The notes under the pieces: generated by a model
Databases searched by the model: none
The model's input: the letters and a program-made list of their open reading frames with translations, nothing else
What the model was told of the DNA's origin: nothing
Origin: Cocos nucifera
Taxonomy: Eukaryota > Streptophyta > Magnoliopsida > Arecales > Arecaceae
DNA: 64,000 bases
Assembly (NCBI GenBank): GCA_006176705.1
Contig: QRFJ01000022.1
Span: 3,532,888-3,596,887 of the forward strand
Direction of reading: 5' to 3'
Program-made: the position numbers and the translations under genes
Shown: positions 30,884-42,083 of the stretch, piece by piece
How positions within the stretch are numbered: position 1 is the first letter of the stretch
How the letters are laid out: every line of letters begins with the position of its first letter

Positions 30884-32022
30884 ATGGCCTGGACGTTGGT
30901 GACCGTAAAATACGAACGCCTGGTGGGAGTAATTTGTTTGGGTTGGTTTGGGAGTGGTATTCCAGTACTAGGAAACGGTAGAATTCTGATTAGCTAATCC
31001 CGGCTTCCTTTGTAGAAATATAGAGAAAAAAGACTGCACCTCGGTGCTACAGGAAACCTAGGAGTGGTATTCACTTAAGCATGGCATCACGCATGCCTGC
31101 CACTTGAAGTGGGCTAAATTCAAAGAATTTCTCTTTGTGCTTAATAAGCGAAGAAACGTGAGGAGGGAGTGAGTGGAAAAGAAGGCAAAAAATTCATGTT
31201 TTTAAAGGGGTTCGGGTTGTATCTTCGGTGCGAAAGAATGATTCACTCATATAGATTGTGCAGTAGTTGCTATAAGATCTATGCGAACGGATGAAAGAGA
31301 ATGTTTAGAGTGCTCTGATAATCGCGTGATACACGATCCAATAGTTAATGTCATGAAATTTTTTTTTTTTTTTTTTTTTTTGTACAAAAATACCTCTTGA
31401 ACCCGTTTTAAAGAGGAATACCCTCTTATTGTGCGGTCCAATAGCATATGTAAATCGAGTTACGGAAAAAAATTAAGAAAAATTTTGTTCGCAAACCACC
31501 TAGGCCCCCTCATCTTGGAGTCGGCTTGACATTTCCTCCTTAGTTAAGGGCTTCAAACTTTGATATGGGATATCGCTATATGCCGTGTCCGGTGTATGCC
31601 ATGTTTCAGTTGGTCATCGAACTGCTTACCTCAGCTCGGCACGAAGTGGAATCATATCATGCTAGACCGTGATTTCTAGCAATAGTTATATGTCAGATTC
31701 TTATCATATCTATTTAACGTCAATAGTATGTGTGACGATCTGTATATTTAGTTCAACATTAATTATTCGTTAAAATTTTTTTTTGATATTTATAAAAAAT
31801 TAAGCAATCTAAAAAATACTTTTTGGCTACGAAATAATATGATACGAGTTCATTATAATTGATTACAGATCGATCATAATGTTTATGAATGGATATATGA
31901 ATTTAGATCCTTAGCTTGATGGAGATATCAAGACTTAAATGAGGAAAAGTATGTGAGGATCCATGTGTGCATATATTTAGTTATACATTTATATAGAACC
32001 AAAGAACATAAATAATACTATA
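30884..32022. other. Upstream flank of PPR gene, no further gene seen
   Basis: It should contain the PPR promoter and 5' UTR, but no clear TATA box was chosen. A 23-base poly(T) tract lies at 31359-31381. The last few bases before 32023 are the left target-site repeat of the next element. No other structure was seen. Confidence 0.45.
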
Positions 32023-33042
32023 TGTTGGTGCAGAATCTAGTTAACGCCGGATTGAGTTGGAGCTGAAGGAGACGAGGTTGCCGTCGGAGACCTACAAAAT
32101 AAAGTCCCATCCGAAGTCGGTGGTGGTGGCTTTAGTGGGATCCTCCGACGATCAAGTCAGTTTTTCTGGCCAATAGAAATGGAGTGCTCAGGCGAGAGCT
32201 CGATAGAGTTTCGGAAAGAAGAAGAGAGCTTAGAGCCTAAAGAAAACGTATCTAGAGGATCCCTTTTTATAGGCGGAGCTTGATTGATAGTGACAGCTGT
32301 AGCTATCTGACAGCGGACCGCTCGAGGTCTGGTGAGTTTGGTATGGAAGAAAAGGTATCATCAAGCTGATGGTGACAGCCATACCATCCGGTAGCGCCAT
32401 ACCGTCTGATAGCGTCGCTTGTGGCAGACTGATGGCGATCGTTCGTCGAGATTTAATAGCCGTAGCTCTGAGAAAGCAGGCATTAGTTGGTGGACTTCGA
32501 CATATATCAATTTTAGAGGAGTTCGGACTCCTAAAGAAAATATGTCTGGAGAAGATTATCCGAAAGTAATTCGCTGGAGGAATTCGACTGAGGGAGAAGT
32601 TCGGAAGGAGTTCAGCTCCTAGAGGAGTTCGACCGAAGGAAAAGTTTAAAAAGAGTTTGGCTTCTGTAAGCGTCCGACTGGAGGAGCACGGAGGAAGTTT
32701 GGCTTCTACAAGCGTCCGACTAAAAGAGAAGCTTGAAAGGAGTTTGGCTCTCGTAGGAGTCCGACTGAAGGAGTACGAAGGAAGTTCGACTCTCGTAGAA
32801 GTCTGATTGGAGCTCGACCATTAAGAAGTTCGACTGAAGGTCGATCGCTGAGAAGTTCGGCCGGTTGAAGGGATTCGGCTAAGACTCAGCCATTGGGGAG
32901 TTCGGAAGGAGCTCGACTGCTGAGGAGTTTGGTTGGTTGAAGGAGTTCGGCTAAGGCTCGTCCGCTGAAGCTCTTTCATGACTATCGATTTTATTAGGCT
33001 GAGCATTAGACTGAACTTCGACAGAAGCGGGGTTTATCCCCA
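32023..33042 (-). repeat. 3' LTR of gag-only Tat element
   Basis: On the minus strand it starts TGGGGATAAACCCC at 33042 and ends GCACCAACA at 32023. A TATA element (TATAAAAAGGG) lies at 32263-32273. The 32560-32990 part is a minisatellite of GGAGTTCGGCT and GTCCGACTGGAGGAG phrases, the complement of the CT-rich part of the plus-strand LTRs. Confidence 0.82.
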
Positions 33043-33050
33043 ATAATAGT

Positions 33051-33063
33051 CTCCCCCACTTTC
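33051..33063 (-). other. Polypurine tract of gag-only Tat element
   Basis: GAAAGTGGGGGAG on the minus strand, eight bases before the 3' LTR start. It is better preserved than the equivalents at 12436-12447 and 24243-24254 and helps set the LTR boundary. Confidence 0.7.
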
Positions 33064-33109
33064 AAGTTTGAAACTCGAAGGAAGGGAGTGCAGAAAAGGC
33101 GATTGCCGA

Positions 33110-35650
33110 AGTCCTCTTCAGGACTCTACGCCAGTTTAGGTTGAAGCTCGGAGAAGATCTCATCTCCGACCAAAGTTGAAGTTGAAGTTGAGGCTCAGGA
33201 GAGATCTCATCTCTAGCCAAGGTTGAAGATGAAGTTGAGGCTCGGAGGGATCTCATCTCCAGTTGAGGTTGAAGGAGATCTCGTCTTCTGCGATCGAGGT
33301 CGAAGGTTGAGCTCCTTAGAGAAGATATTATCTCCAGCAGTCGAGGTTAAAGGTTGAACTCCTCGGAGAAGATCTTATCTCCTGCAGTCGAGGTTGGCTC
33401 GGTTGCTCGAAAAAGATCTTATCTCTGACCGAGTTTGAAGCTCGGAGGAGATCTTATTTTCTACAGTCGAGGTTGAAGCTCGGAAGAGATCTTATCTCTT
33501 GCAGTCGAGGTTGGCCTGGTCAGTCGAAAGAGATCTTATCTTTAGCCGAGATTGACACGGTCGCTCGGAAGAGATCTTATCTCTAGCCGAGGTTGAAGCT
33601 CGGAGGAGATCTTATCTCCTACAGCCGAGGTTGGCCCGATCGCTTGGAAGAGATCTTATCTCTAGCTGAGGTTGACTTGGTCGCTCGAAAGAGATTTTAT
33701 CTCTAGTCGAGATTGAAGCTCGAAAAATATCTTATATCCTGCAGCCAAGGTTGGCCCGATCGCTCGGGAGAGATTTTATCTCTCTAACTGAGGTTGACTC
33801 GATCGCTCGGGGAGATCTTATCTCTAGCTGAGGTTTGAAGCTCGGAAGAGATCTTATCTCTAATTGAGGTTGACTCGGACGCTCGGGAGAGATCTTATCT
33901 CTAGTCGAGGTTTGAAGCTCGAGGAAGATCTTATCTCCTGCAGTCGAGGATGAAACTTGGGGGAGATCTTATCTTCTGCTGTCGAGGTTGGCTCGGAGGA
34001 GATCTTATCTCTCTGTAGCTGAGGTTGAAGGTAAAGCTCGGGAGAGATCTTATCTCCTGCAACCAAGGTTGAAGCTCGGGGAGGATCTTATCTCCTATAA
34101 TCGAGGTTGGCCCGATCGCTCGGAAGAGATCTTATCTCTAGCCGAGGTTGACTCGATCGCTCGGAGAGATCTTATCTCTAGCCGAGTTTGAAGCTTGAGG
34201 GTGATCTTATCTCCTGTAGCCGAGGTTGGCCCGATCGTCTGGGAGAGATCTTATCTCTAGTCGAGGTTGACTTGGGCGCTTGGGAGAGATCTTATCTTTG
34301 GTCGAGGTTGAAGCTCGGGGAAGATCTTATCTCCTGTAGTCAAGGTTGAAGCTTGGGAGAGATCTTATCTCCTGCAGTCGAGGGTTGGCTCGGGGAAGAT
34401 CTTATCTCCTGCAGCCGAGGTTGAAGGTAAAGCTCGGAGGAGATCTTATCTTCTGCAGCCGAGGTTGAAGCTCAGAGAAGATCTTATCTCCTACAGCCGA
34501 GGTTGGCCCGATCGCTCGAGAGAGATCTTATCTCTAGTAGAGGTTGAAGCTCGAGGGAGATCTTATCTCCTACAGTCGAGGTCGAAGCTTGGGGCAGATC
34601 TTATCTCCTGCAGTCGAGGTTGGCTCGGAGGAGATCTTATCTCCTATAGCCGAGGTTGAAGCTTGGAGGAGATCTCATCTCCTGCAGCCGAGGTTGGCTC
34701 GGAGAAGATCTTATCTCCTACAGCCGAGGTTGAAGATAAAGCTCGGGGGAGATCTTATCTTCTGTAGCCGAAGTTGAAGATAAAGCTCGAGGGAGATCTT
34801 ATCTCCTACCGCCGAGGTTGAAGCTCGGAGGAGATCTCATCTCCTGCAACCGAGGTTGGCTCAGGGAAGATCTTATCTCTTGCAGCCAAGGTTAGTCCGA
34901 TCGCTCGGAAGAGATCTTATCTCTAGTCGAGGTTGACTCGATCGCTCGGAAGAGATCTTATCTCTAGCCTAGGTTGAAGCTCGGAGAAGATCTTATCTCC
35001 TGCAGTCGAGGTTGGTCCGATCGCTCGAGAGAGAGATCTTATCTCTAGCCGAGGTTGACTCGATCGCTCAGAAGAGATTATCTCTAGCCAAGGTTGAAGC
35101 TTGGGGGAGATCTTATCTCCTGTAGTCGAGGTTGGCCCGATTACTCGGGAGAGATCTTATCTCTAGCCAAGGTTGACTCGGTCGCCCGAGAGAGATCTCA
35201 TCTCTAGCCGAGGTTGAAGCTCGAAGGAGATCTTATCTCCGGCTGAGGTTGACTCAGACGCTCAGGAGAGATTTTATCTCTGATCAAGGTTGGCTTGGGC
35301 GCTCGGGAGAGATCTTTTCTCTAATCGAGGTTAGCTCGGATGCTCAGAAGAGATCACCTCGGCTTGGGCGCTCGGAGAGATCTTATCTCTAGTCGAGGTT
35401 GACTTGATCGCTCGGAAGAGATCTTATCTCTGATCGAGATTGGCTCGGGCGCTTGGAAGAGGTCTTATCTTTGGTCGAGATTGACTCGGTTGCTTGGAAG
35501 AGATCTTATCTCTAGTCGAGGTTGGCTCAGTCGCTCGAAAGAGATTTTTTCTCTAGCCGAGGTTGGCTCGGGCGCTCGGAAGAGATCTTATCTCTGGCCG
35601 AGATTGACTCGATTGCTCGGAAGAGATCTTATCTCTAGCCGAGGTTGAAG
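33110..35650. repeat. Hairpin minisatellite, about 40-bp units, roughly 60 copies
   Basis: Unbroken tandem units of about 36-44 bp. A typical unit has CTCGG, then AGGAGAT or AAGAGAT, the three bases CTT, then ATCTCCT or ATCTCTA, then CCGAG and a GTTG linker. CTCGG pairs with CCGAG, and GGAGAT with ATCTCC (or AGAGAT with ATCTCT), giving an 11-12-bp stem and a three-base loop in most units. Two unit types (linker GAAG, or linker GCCCGATCG/GACTCGATCG) alternate irregularly. No coding frame makes sense across it. It occupies the place where the plus-strand relative carries its antisense ORF. Confidence 0.95.
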
Positions 35651-35960
35651 AACTTCGACTCGCTCATGTTAGGATGAAGTTCTTCTCTTATTTCTAACAC
35701 GGCCACTATTGACTGCTTCTTTTCTATCATCATATAGTTTTTGCACTAAGAAATAATATTATTAAAATGAAAGAATTTTATTGAAGAAAAGTTACTCACA
35801 GCACATCCCTAGATTTTTTATGTTTCAGGGTCATGGGAGCATTGTTCCTCTGAGTTCCTTCAGACGGTAAGTCCTGGGCCGGACGACCTTTTCTATCTTA
35901 TGCTGTCCTTCTCAATTTGGAGTAAACTTCTCTTAACTTTGAAGCTGAAAGATGATGGCT
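35651..35960 (-). pseudogene. Integrase C-terminal scrap and post-pol remnant
   Basis: Read on the minus strand, 35940-35800 gives EKVVRP, TYRLKELRGTMLP and NIKNLGM with stops. This is the same end of integrase as VRPGTYYLRELGGAN at about 19090 in the plus-strand relative. Beyond it, about 35655-35710 contains one post-pol repeat phrase (AACTTCATCCTAACATGAGC). Gag therefore joins the end of pol directly, by a deletion of several kilobases with a junction near 35945-36000. Confidence 0.72.
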
Positions 35961-37532
35961 CGCCAAAGTACTAAGCTCCTCCCAGATGTGGCGTCGATGA
36001 TATAGGAGGTGGCCGACCTTTTTGTTGTTCCTCCATCATTGATGGTTCTGGCTATGGTAGTGCCCTTAGTAGATCTTCTCCTACTTCAGGCTGGCATCTG
36101 AGGAATCAATCCAGCCGACCTCTTCTGATGAGCTTCTCGATTTTGTCTTAGAGTTGAACACATTCTTCAGTATCGTGACCGTGGCCACAATGGTAGAGAC
36201 AGTACTTGCTTCGATCACGCTTATTTAGGAGAAATCGTAATTCTTCTGATCTTGGTAGCTGGTTCTTAATTTCTATCAGAACTTGAACTTTAGGAGCATT
36301 GAGAGGGGCGTAGTTGTGGAACCTTCCGAGGGGAAGACTTCTTCGCATCCTTCTATCGAGGCTTTCTTGATGACGAGCTCGAGGAGTTTGGACTCGCTTA
36401 CGCTCGAAGGAAGTCCGTGAGCATAGTCGAACTTCACTCAGTCCTTCATTGGTGGTGGATCTATTGCACTCATCCGCCCGCCGCTCTTCTATGATTTTTT
36501 CATCCTTCAACTTGAAGGCTTTTTCCATGCGAACATATCTCTTGGCCCAGACTAGCAGATCGGTAAAGTTCCTAGAATACTTCTTCTTCAGGAAGAACAG
36601 CAAATCATTCTTCTGAAGGTCGTTCTTGAGTGCGGCCATTACAATAGACTGATCCAAATTTCGAACCTCTAACGCAGCCACATTGAACCGAGCAACATAA
36701 GCCCAAATGGATTCTCTCACCTTTTGCTTGATATTCACCAGAAAATCCAAATCTCGGCACGGATGTCAGCTGCTGATGAAGTGGGCCACGAACTGACGGC
36801 TCATCTGATCAAAAGAAAAAATTATACCTGACTTCAATATCGAGTACCAGTTTCTTGCTACCTCCTTCAAGGTAGATGAAAAATCTCGGCATAATATGGC
36901 GTCTGGTGCATCATGGAGTAGCATCATGGTCCGAAAGGCCTCCAAATGATCGATTGGATCAGAGGTTCTATCGTAGTTTTCGAATTGAGAGAGCTTGAAG
37001 TTTGGCGGAATGGGCTCTTGCATAATCCGAAAAGAGAAAAGGGGATCGGTGCAGACGTCGTCATAACGAGCCAGGGTGATATAGTAGAGTTTCTCAATCC
37101 ATCGATCTATCTCTCATAGTTTATGATCGAGGGCATCGTCTTGATCGCAGATTTTGGAGAGCTTCCGACTATAAATAGGGAAGGTCTCCTCCAAAGGAGA
37201 ATCATGATCCGAACATGGATCCTCTGCTCTCTATTTTTTTTTTCAGCGACGACGGGCATGCTAGCCCAAATGCTCTTCCTCGGGATCGATTTTCGACATC
37301 CTGATAATGGATTTTCTGATGGAGTCACCGTCGGAGGCTGCCGCATGACCTGCACCATCTCGATGAGACTCTGAATCTGCTGCATCAGTAGGTTGAACTG
37401 CTCTGGATCTACCATGACCATTAGTGGAGGTGGAGGTTGAAGGACTGGTGATGTGGCAGGAGTGGATGGATTTGGCTCGGATCTGACGGCAGACACGGTA
37501 GATCTTCGGATAGTTATCTTTTTTTGAGGCAG
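35960..37532 (-). pseudogene. Tat gag, copy 1
   Basis: Blocks in order: EQFNLLMQQIQSLIEMVQ, QEPIPPNFKLSQFENYD, DPIDHLEAFRTMMLLHD, ESIWAYVARFNVAALEV, LFFLKKKYSRNFTDLLVWA and CLYHCGHGHDTEECVQL, near the C-terminus. The start codon used by copy 2 (CAT on the plus strand at 40672-40674) is CAG at 37530-37532 here, so the ATG has become CTG. Two to three other breaks lie near 37030-37110, 36755 and 36145. Gag is the only large coding remnant in the element. Confidence 0.82.
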
Positions 37533-37631
37533 TTCTTGAGATTAAGGAAGAGGATGGAGACGAATCTTGAAGAAGAAGGTCGACAGGGTCGACTGAGCAC
37601 TCCTTTAAGAACAAGAGAGCCTCAAGAACAG

Positions 37632-37649
37632 TCCCTTCCTTCAGCACCA
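37632..37649 (-). other. Primer binding site, copy 1
   Basis: TGGTGCTGAAGGAAGGGA on the minus strand, four bases after the LTR end. The duplicated copy at about 40774-40791 is identical. The tRNA is not assigned. Confidence 0.72.
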
Positions 37650-37653
37650 ATTT

Positions 37654-38638
37654 TGTTGGTATAGAATCTGATTGACGCCGGATCGAGCTGGAGCTGAGGG
37701 AGACGAGGTTGTCGTTGGGGACCTGCAAAATAAAGTTCTGTCCGAAGTCGGTGGTGGTGGCTCCGGTGGGACCCTTCGACGATCAAGTCAGCTCTTCTGG
37801 CCAATAGAAATGGAGTACTCAGGCGACAGCTCGGCAGAGTTTCGAAAAGAAGAAGAGAGCTTAGAGCCTAGAAAAAATATATCTGGAGGATCCTTTTTTA
37901 TAGACGAAGCTTGATTGATGGTGACAGTTGCAGCTGTCTGGCAGCGGATCACTCGAGATCTGATGACTTTGGTATGGAAGAAAAGGTATCGTCAGGCTGA
38001 TGGTGACAGCAATACCGTCCGATAGCACCACCTGTGGCAGACTGATGGCGACCATTCATCGATATTTAATAGTCGTAGCTTTGAGAAAGCAGACATTGGT
38101 TGGTGGACCTCGGCATATATCAATTTCAGAGGATTTCGGACTCCTGAAGGAAATACGTCTGGAGGAGATTATCCAGGAGTACTCCGTTGGAGGAAACCGA
38201 CTGAGGAAGAAGTCCGGGAGGAGTTCGATCGAAGGAGAAGTTCGGAAAGAGTTCGACTTCTGTAGGCGTTCGACTGGAAGAACGTGAAAGGAGTTCGGCT
38301 TCTACAGGCATTCGACTAGAGGAGAAGCTCGGAAGGAGTTCGGCTCTCATAGGGGTCTGACTGAAGAAGTATGGAGGAAGTTCGACTCTCATAGGAGTCC
38401 GACTGGAGCTCAACCGCTGAGAAATTCGACTGAAGCTCGGTCGCTGAAAAGTTCGGCCGGTTGAAGGAATTCAGCTAAAACTCGATCGTTGGAGAGTTCG
38501 GAAGGGGTTCAGCCATCGAAAAATTTGGTCGGCTAAAGGAGTTCGACTAAGACTCATCCGCTAAAGCTCTTGCATGACTATCGATTGCATTAGACTGAGT
38601 ATCAAATTGAATTTTAGCAGAAATGAGGTTTATCCTCA
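37654..38638 (-). repeat. 5' LTR of gag-only Tat element, copy 1
   Basis: On the minus strand it starts TGAGGATAAACC at 38638 and ends ACCAACA at 37654. A TATAAAAAAGGATCC promoter element lies near 37890-37904. It is similar along its length to the left LTR at 32023-33042, with many CG/TG and CG/CA differences. Confidence 0.83.
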
Positions 38639-39149
38639 ATACTATATATAGGATCAAAGAACCAAACAAAATACCATTATTACAATACATCCCTTATGGG
38701 AACAGAGCCCTACTCTTTTTTTTCCTTCTCACTATTTTTCTTCCTTAACTTGGTAGTGACATCATTTTATCTCGAAGTCACCGCCAGCGGTGACGAAACT
38801 GATATTAGTAGTTGTGTTTACTCGAGAGCGCCAACATACCCCAAAAAAAAAAAATACATCTAATATTCATAATTTTCACCTAAGCATTATTTTTTAAATA
38901 AATGCTATACCTACACATCCCTAGATTTTTATTGAAGAAAAGTTACTCGCAGCACATCCCTAGATTTTTTATGTTTCAGGGTCGTGGGAGCATTGTTCCT
39001 CCGAGTTCCTTCAGACGGTAAGTCTCGGGCCGGACGACCTTCTCTATCTCATGCTGGCCTTCTCAATTTGGAGCAAACTTCTCTTGACTTTGAAGCTGGA
39101 AGATGATGGCTCGCCAAAGTACTAAGCTCCTCCCAGACATGGCGTCGAT

Positions 39150-40674
39150 GATATAGGAGGCAGCCGACTTTTTTGTTGTTCCTCCGTCATTGATGGTTCT
39201 GGCTATGGTAGTGCCCTTAGTAGATCTTCTCCTACTTCAAGCTGGCATCTGAGGAACCAATCCAGCCAACCTCTCTTGATGAGCTTCTCGATTTCGTCTC
39301 AGAACTGAATGCATTCTTCAGTATCATGACCATGGTCACGATGGTAGAGACAGTACTTACTTCGATCGCGCTTATTTAGGAGAGATCGTAATTCTTCTGA
39401 TCTTGGTAGCTGATTCTTAATTTCCATCAGAACTTGAGCTTTAGGAGCATTGAGAGGGACGTAGTTGTGGAACCTTTCGAGGGGAGGACTTCTTTGCATC
39501 CTTCTATCGGGGCTTTTTTGATGACGAGCTCGAGGAGTTTGAGCTCGCTTACGCTCGAAGAGAGTCCGTGAGCATGGTCGAACTTCACTCGGCCCTCCAT
39601 TGGCGGCGGATCTATTGCACTCATCCGCCCACCGCTCTCCTACGATTTTTTCATCCTTCAACTTGAAGGCTTTTTTTCATGCGGGCATATCTCTTGGCCC
39701 AGACTAGCAAATCGATAAAGTTTCTAGGATACTTCTTCTTCAGGAAGAACAGCAAATCATTCTTCAGAAGGCCATCCTTGAGTGTGGTCATTGCAACAGA
39801 CTGATCCAAATTTTGGACCTCTAATGCAGCCGCATTGAACCGAGCAACATAAGCCCAAATGGATTCTCCCACCTTTTGCTTGACATTCATCAGAAAATCC
39901 AAATCTCGACATGGATGTCAGTTGCTGATGAAGTAGGCCGCGAACTGACGGCTCATCTGATTAAAAGAGAAGATCGTACTTGACTTCAATATCGAGTATC
40001 AGTTTCTTGCTACCTCCTTCAAGGTAGATGAAAAAGCTCGGCATAATATGGCATCTGGTGCGTCATGGAGTAGCATCATGGTCCGAAAGACCTCCAAATG
40101 ATCGATTGGATCAGAGGTTCCATCGTAGCTTTCGAATTGAGGGAGCTTAAAGTTCGGCGGAATGGACTCTTGCATAATCCGAAAAGAGAAAAGGGGATCG
40201 ATGCAGACGTCGTCATAACGAGCCAGGGTGATATAGCGGAGTTCCTCAATCCATCGATCTATCTCTCATAGTTTGTGATCGAGGGCGTCGTCTTGATCGT
40301 AGATTTTGGAGAGCTTCCGACTATAAATAGGAAAGGTGAAGATCATGATCCGAACATGGATCCTCTGCTCTCTATTTTTTTCTTTCAGCGACGACGGGCA
40401 TGCTAGCCCAAATGCTCTTTCTCGGGATCGATTTTCGACATCCTGATGGTGGGTTTCCTGACGGAGTCACCGTTGGAGGCTGCCGCATGGCCTGCACCAT
40501 CTCGATGAGACTCTGAATCCGCTGCATCAGTAGGTTGAACTGCTCTGGATCTATCATGACCATCGATGGAGGTAGAGGTTGAAGGACTGGTAATGTGGCA
40601 GGAGTGGATGGATCCGGCTCGGATTTGACGGCAGACGTGGTAGATATTTGGATAGTCGTCTTCTTTTGAGGCAT
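39150..40674 (-). pseudogene. Tat gag, copy 2
   Basis: Duplicate of copy 1 that keeps the ATG at 40674 (MPQKKTTIQIS). It carries the same blocks, including PPSMVMIDPEQFNLLMQ, ESIWAYVARFNAAALEV and LYHRDHGHDTEECIQF. Its breaks are partly different: a frameshift near 39660 (extra T in a T run) and stops near 40180 and 40370. A further integrase scrap follows at about 38950-39090. Confidence 0.8.
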
Positions 40675-40795
40675 TTCTTGAGATTAAGGAAGAGGGTGGA
40701 GACGAATCTTGAAGAAGAAGGTCGGCAGGGTCGACTGAGCACTCCTTTAAGAACAAAAGAGCCTCAAGAATAGTCCCTTCCTTCAGCACCAATTC

Positions 40796-41797
40796 TGTTG
40801 GTACAGAATCTAATTGACGTCGGATTGAGCTGGAGCTAAGGGAGACGAGGTCGCCGTTGGGGACCTGCAAAATAAAGTTCTGTCCGAAGTCGATGGTGGT
40901 GGCTTCGGTGGGATCCTCCGACGATCAAGTCAGCTCTTCTGGCCAATAGAAATGGAGTGCTCAGGCGAGAGCTCGGCAAAGTTTCGAAAAGAAGAAGAGA
41001 GCTTAGAGCCTAGAAAAAATGTATCTGGAGGATCCTTTTTTATAGGCGAAGCTTGATTGATGGTGACAGTTGCAGCTGTCTGACAGCGGACCGCTCGAGA
41101 TCTGGTGAGTTCGGTACGAAAGAAAAGATATTGTCAGGCTGATGGTGACAGCCATACCGTCCGGTAGCACCATCTGTGGCAGACTGATGGCGATCGTTCA
41201 TCGATATTTAATAGTTGTAGCTCTGAGAAAGCAGGCGTTGGTTGGTGGACTTCGGCATATATTAATTTCAGAGGAGTTCGAACTCCTGAAGGAAATATAT
41301 CTGGAGGAGATTATCCAGGAGTACTCCGTTGGAGGAATCCGATTGAGGGAGAAGTCCGGAAGGAGTTCGACTCCTAGAGGAGTTCGACCGAAGGAGAAGT
41401 TCGGAAAGAGTTCAGCTTCTGTAGGCATTCGACTGGAAGAACGCGAAGAAAGTTCGGCTTCTACAGGCGTCCGACTAGAGGAGAAGCTCGGAAGGAGTTC
41501 GGCTCTCGTAGGAGTCTGACCGAAGAAGTACGGAGGGAGTTCGACTCTCGTAGGAGTCCGACTGGAGCTCAACCGCTGAGAAATTCGACTGAAGTTCGGT
41601 CGCTGAAAAGTTCGACCGGTTGAAGGGATACGGCTAAGACTCGATTGTTGGAGAATTCGGAAGGGATTCAACCACCGAAAAATTTGGCCGACTAAAGGAG
41701 TTCGGCTAAAACTCATCCGCTGAAGCTCTTGCATGACTACCGATTGTATTAGACTGAGTATCAAATTGAATTTTAGCAGAAATAAGATTTATCCTCA
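40796..41797 (-). repeat. 5' LTR of gag-only Tat element, copy 2
   Basis: Duplicate of 37654-38638, with the same ends (TGAGGATAAA on the minus strand at 41797 and ACCAACA at 40796). It is followed by the same flank beginning ATACTATATATAGG. This shows that the duplication happened after insertion. Confidence 0.83.
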
Positions 41798-42083
41798 ATA
41801 CTATATATAGGATCAAAGAACCAAAAAAATATCATTATTACAATACATCCCTTATGGGAAGAGAGCCATACTCTTTTTTTTTTCTTCTCACTATTTTTCT
41901 TCCTTAACTCGGTAGTGGCATCATTTTATCTCGAAGTCACCGCCAGCGGTGACAAAACTGATATTTGTGGTTGTGTTTACTCGAGAGCGCCAACATACCA
42001 AAAAAAAAAAAAACGAAAATTACATCTAATATTCATAATTTTCACCTAAGCATTATTTTTTTGAATAAATGCTATACCTACAC

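Larger units (their letters stand above)
32023..38638 (-). mobile_element. Gag-only, nonautonomous Tat-family element
   Basis: Both LTRs are present (32023-33042 and 37654-38638), with a primer site beside the right one and a purine tract beside the left one, so it reads on the minus strand. Inside are gag, only the last part of integrase, a scrap of the post-pol repeat, and a 2.5-kb hairpin minisatellite. Protease, RT, both RNases H and the integrase core are missing. The 8-bp word ATACTATA flanks it on both sides (32015-32022 and 38639-38646) and probably includes the target duplication. It belongs to the same family as the plus-strand element at 12452-25225. Confidence 0.82.
35776..42083. 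repeat. Tandem duplication of 3.15 kb, two copies
   Basis: 35776-38916 is repeated as 38927-42083. Each copy holds the integrase scrap, gag, primer site, 5' LTR and about 280 bp of former host flank (38639-38916 and 41798-42083). The flank includes a CACCGCCAGCGGTGAC inverted repeat and a poly(A) run. The joint at 38917-38926 is ATCCCTAGAT, a 10-base filler that also occurs just inside each copy (near 35803). Copies differ mainly by transitions. The retroelement inserted first, then its right half with flank was duplicated. Confidence 0.9.

Noticed and set aside
33860..34777. Frames such as those at 33988-34191 and 34544-34777 with repeated SYLLQPRL-like peptides
   Set aside because: They are translations of the hairpin minisatellite, which changes frame from unit to unit; no start or context supports coding.
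33110..35650. CRISPR-like array of short regular repeats
   Set aside because: The units are contiguous, diverged and without unique spacers, and the window is plant nuclear DNA.
40403..40870. A 155-codon minus frame, matched by 37261-37728, that starts inside the LTR
   Set aside because: It overlaps gag in another frame and crosses the LTR end and primer site; gag family motifs are in the other frame.
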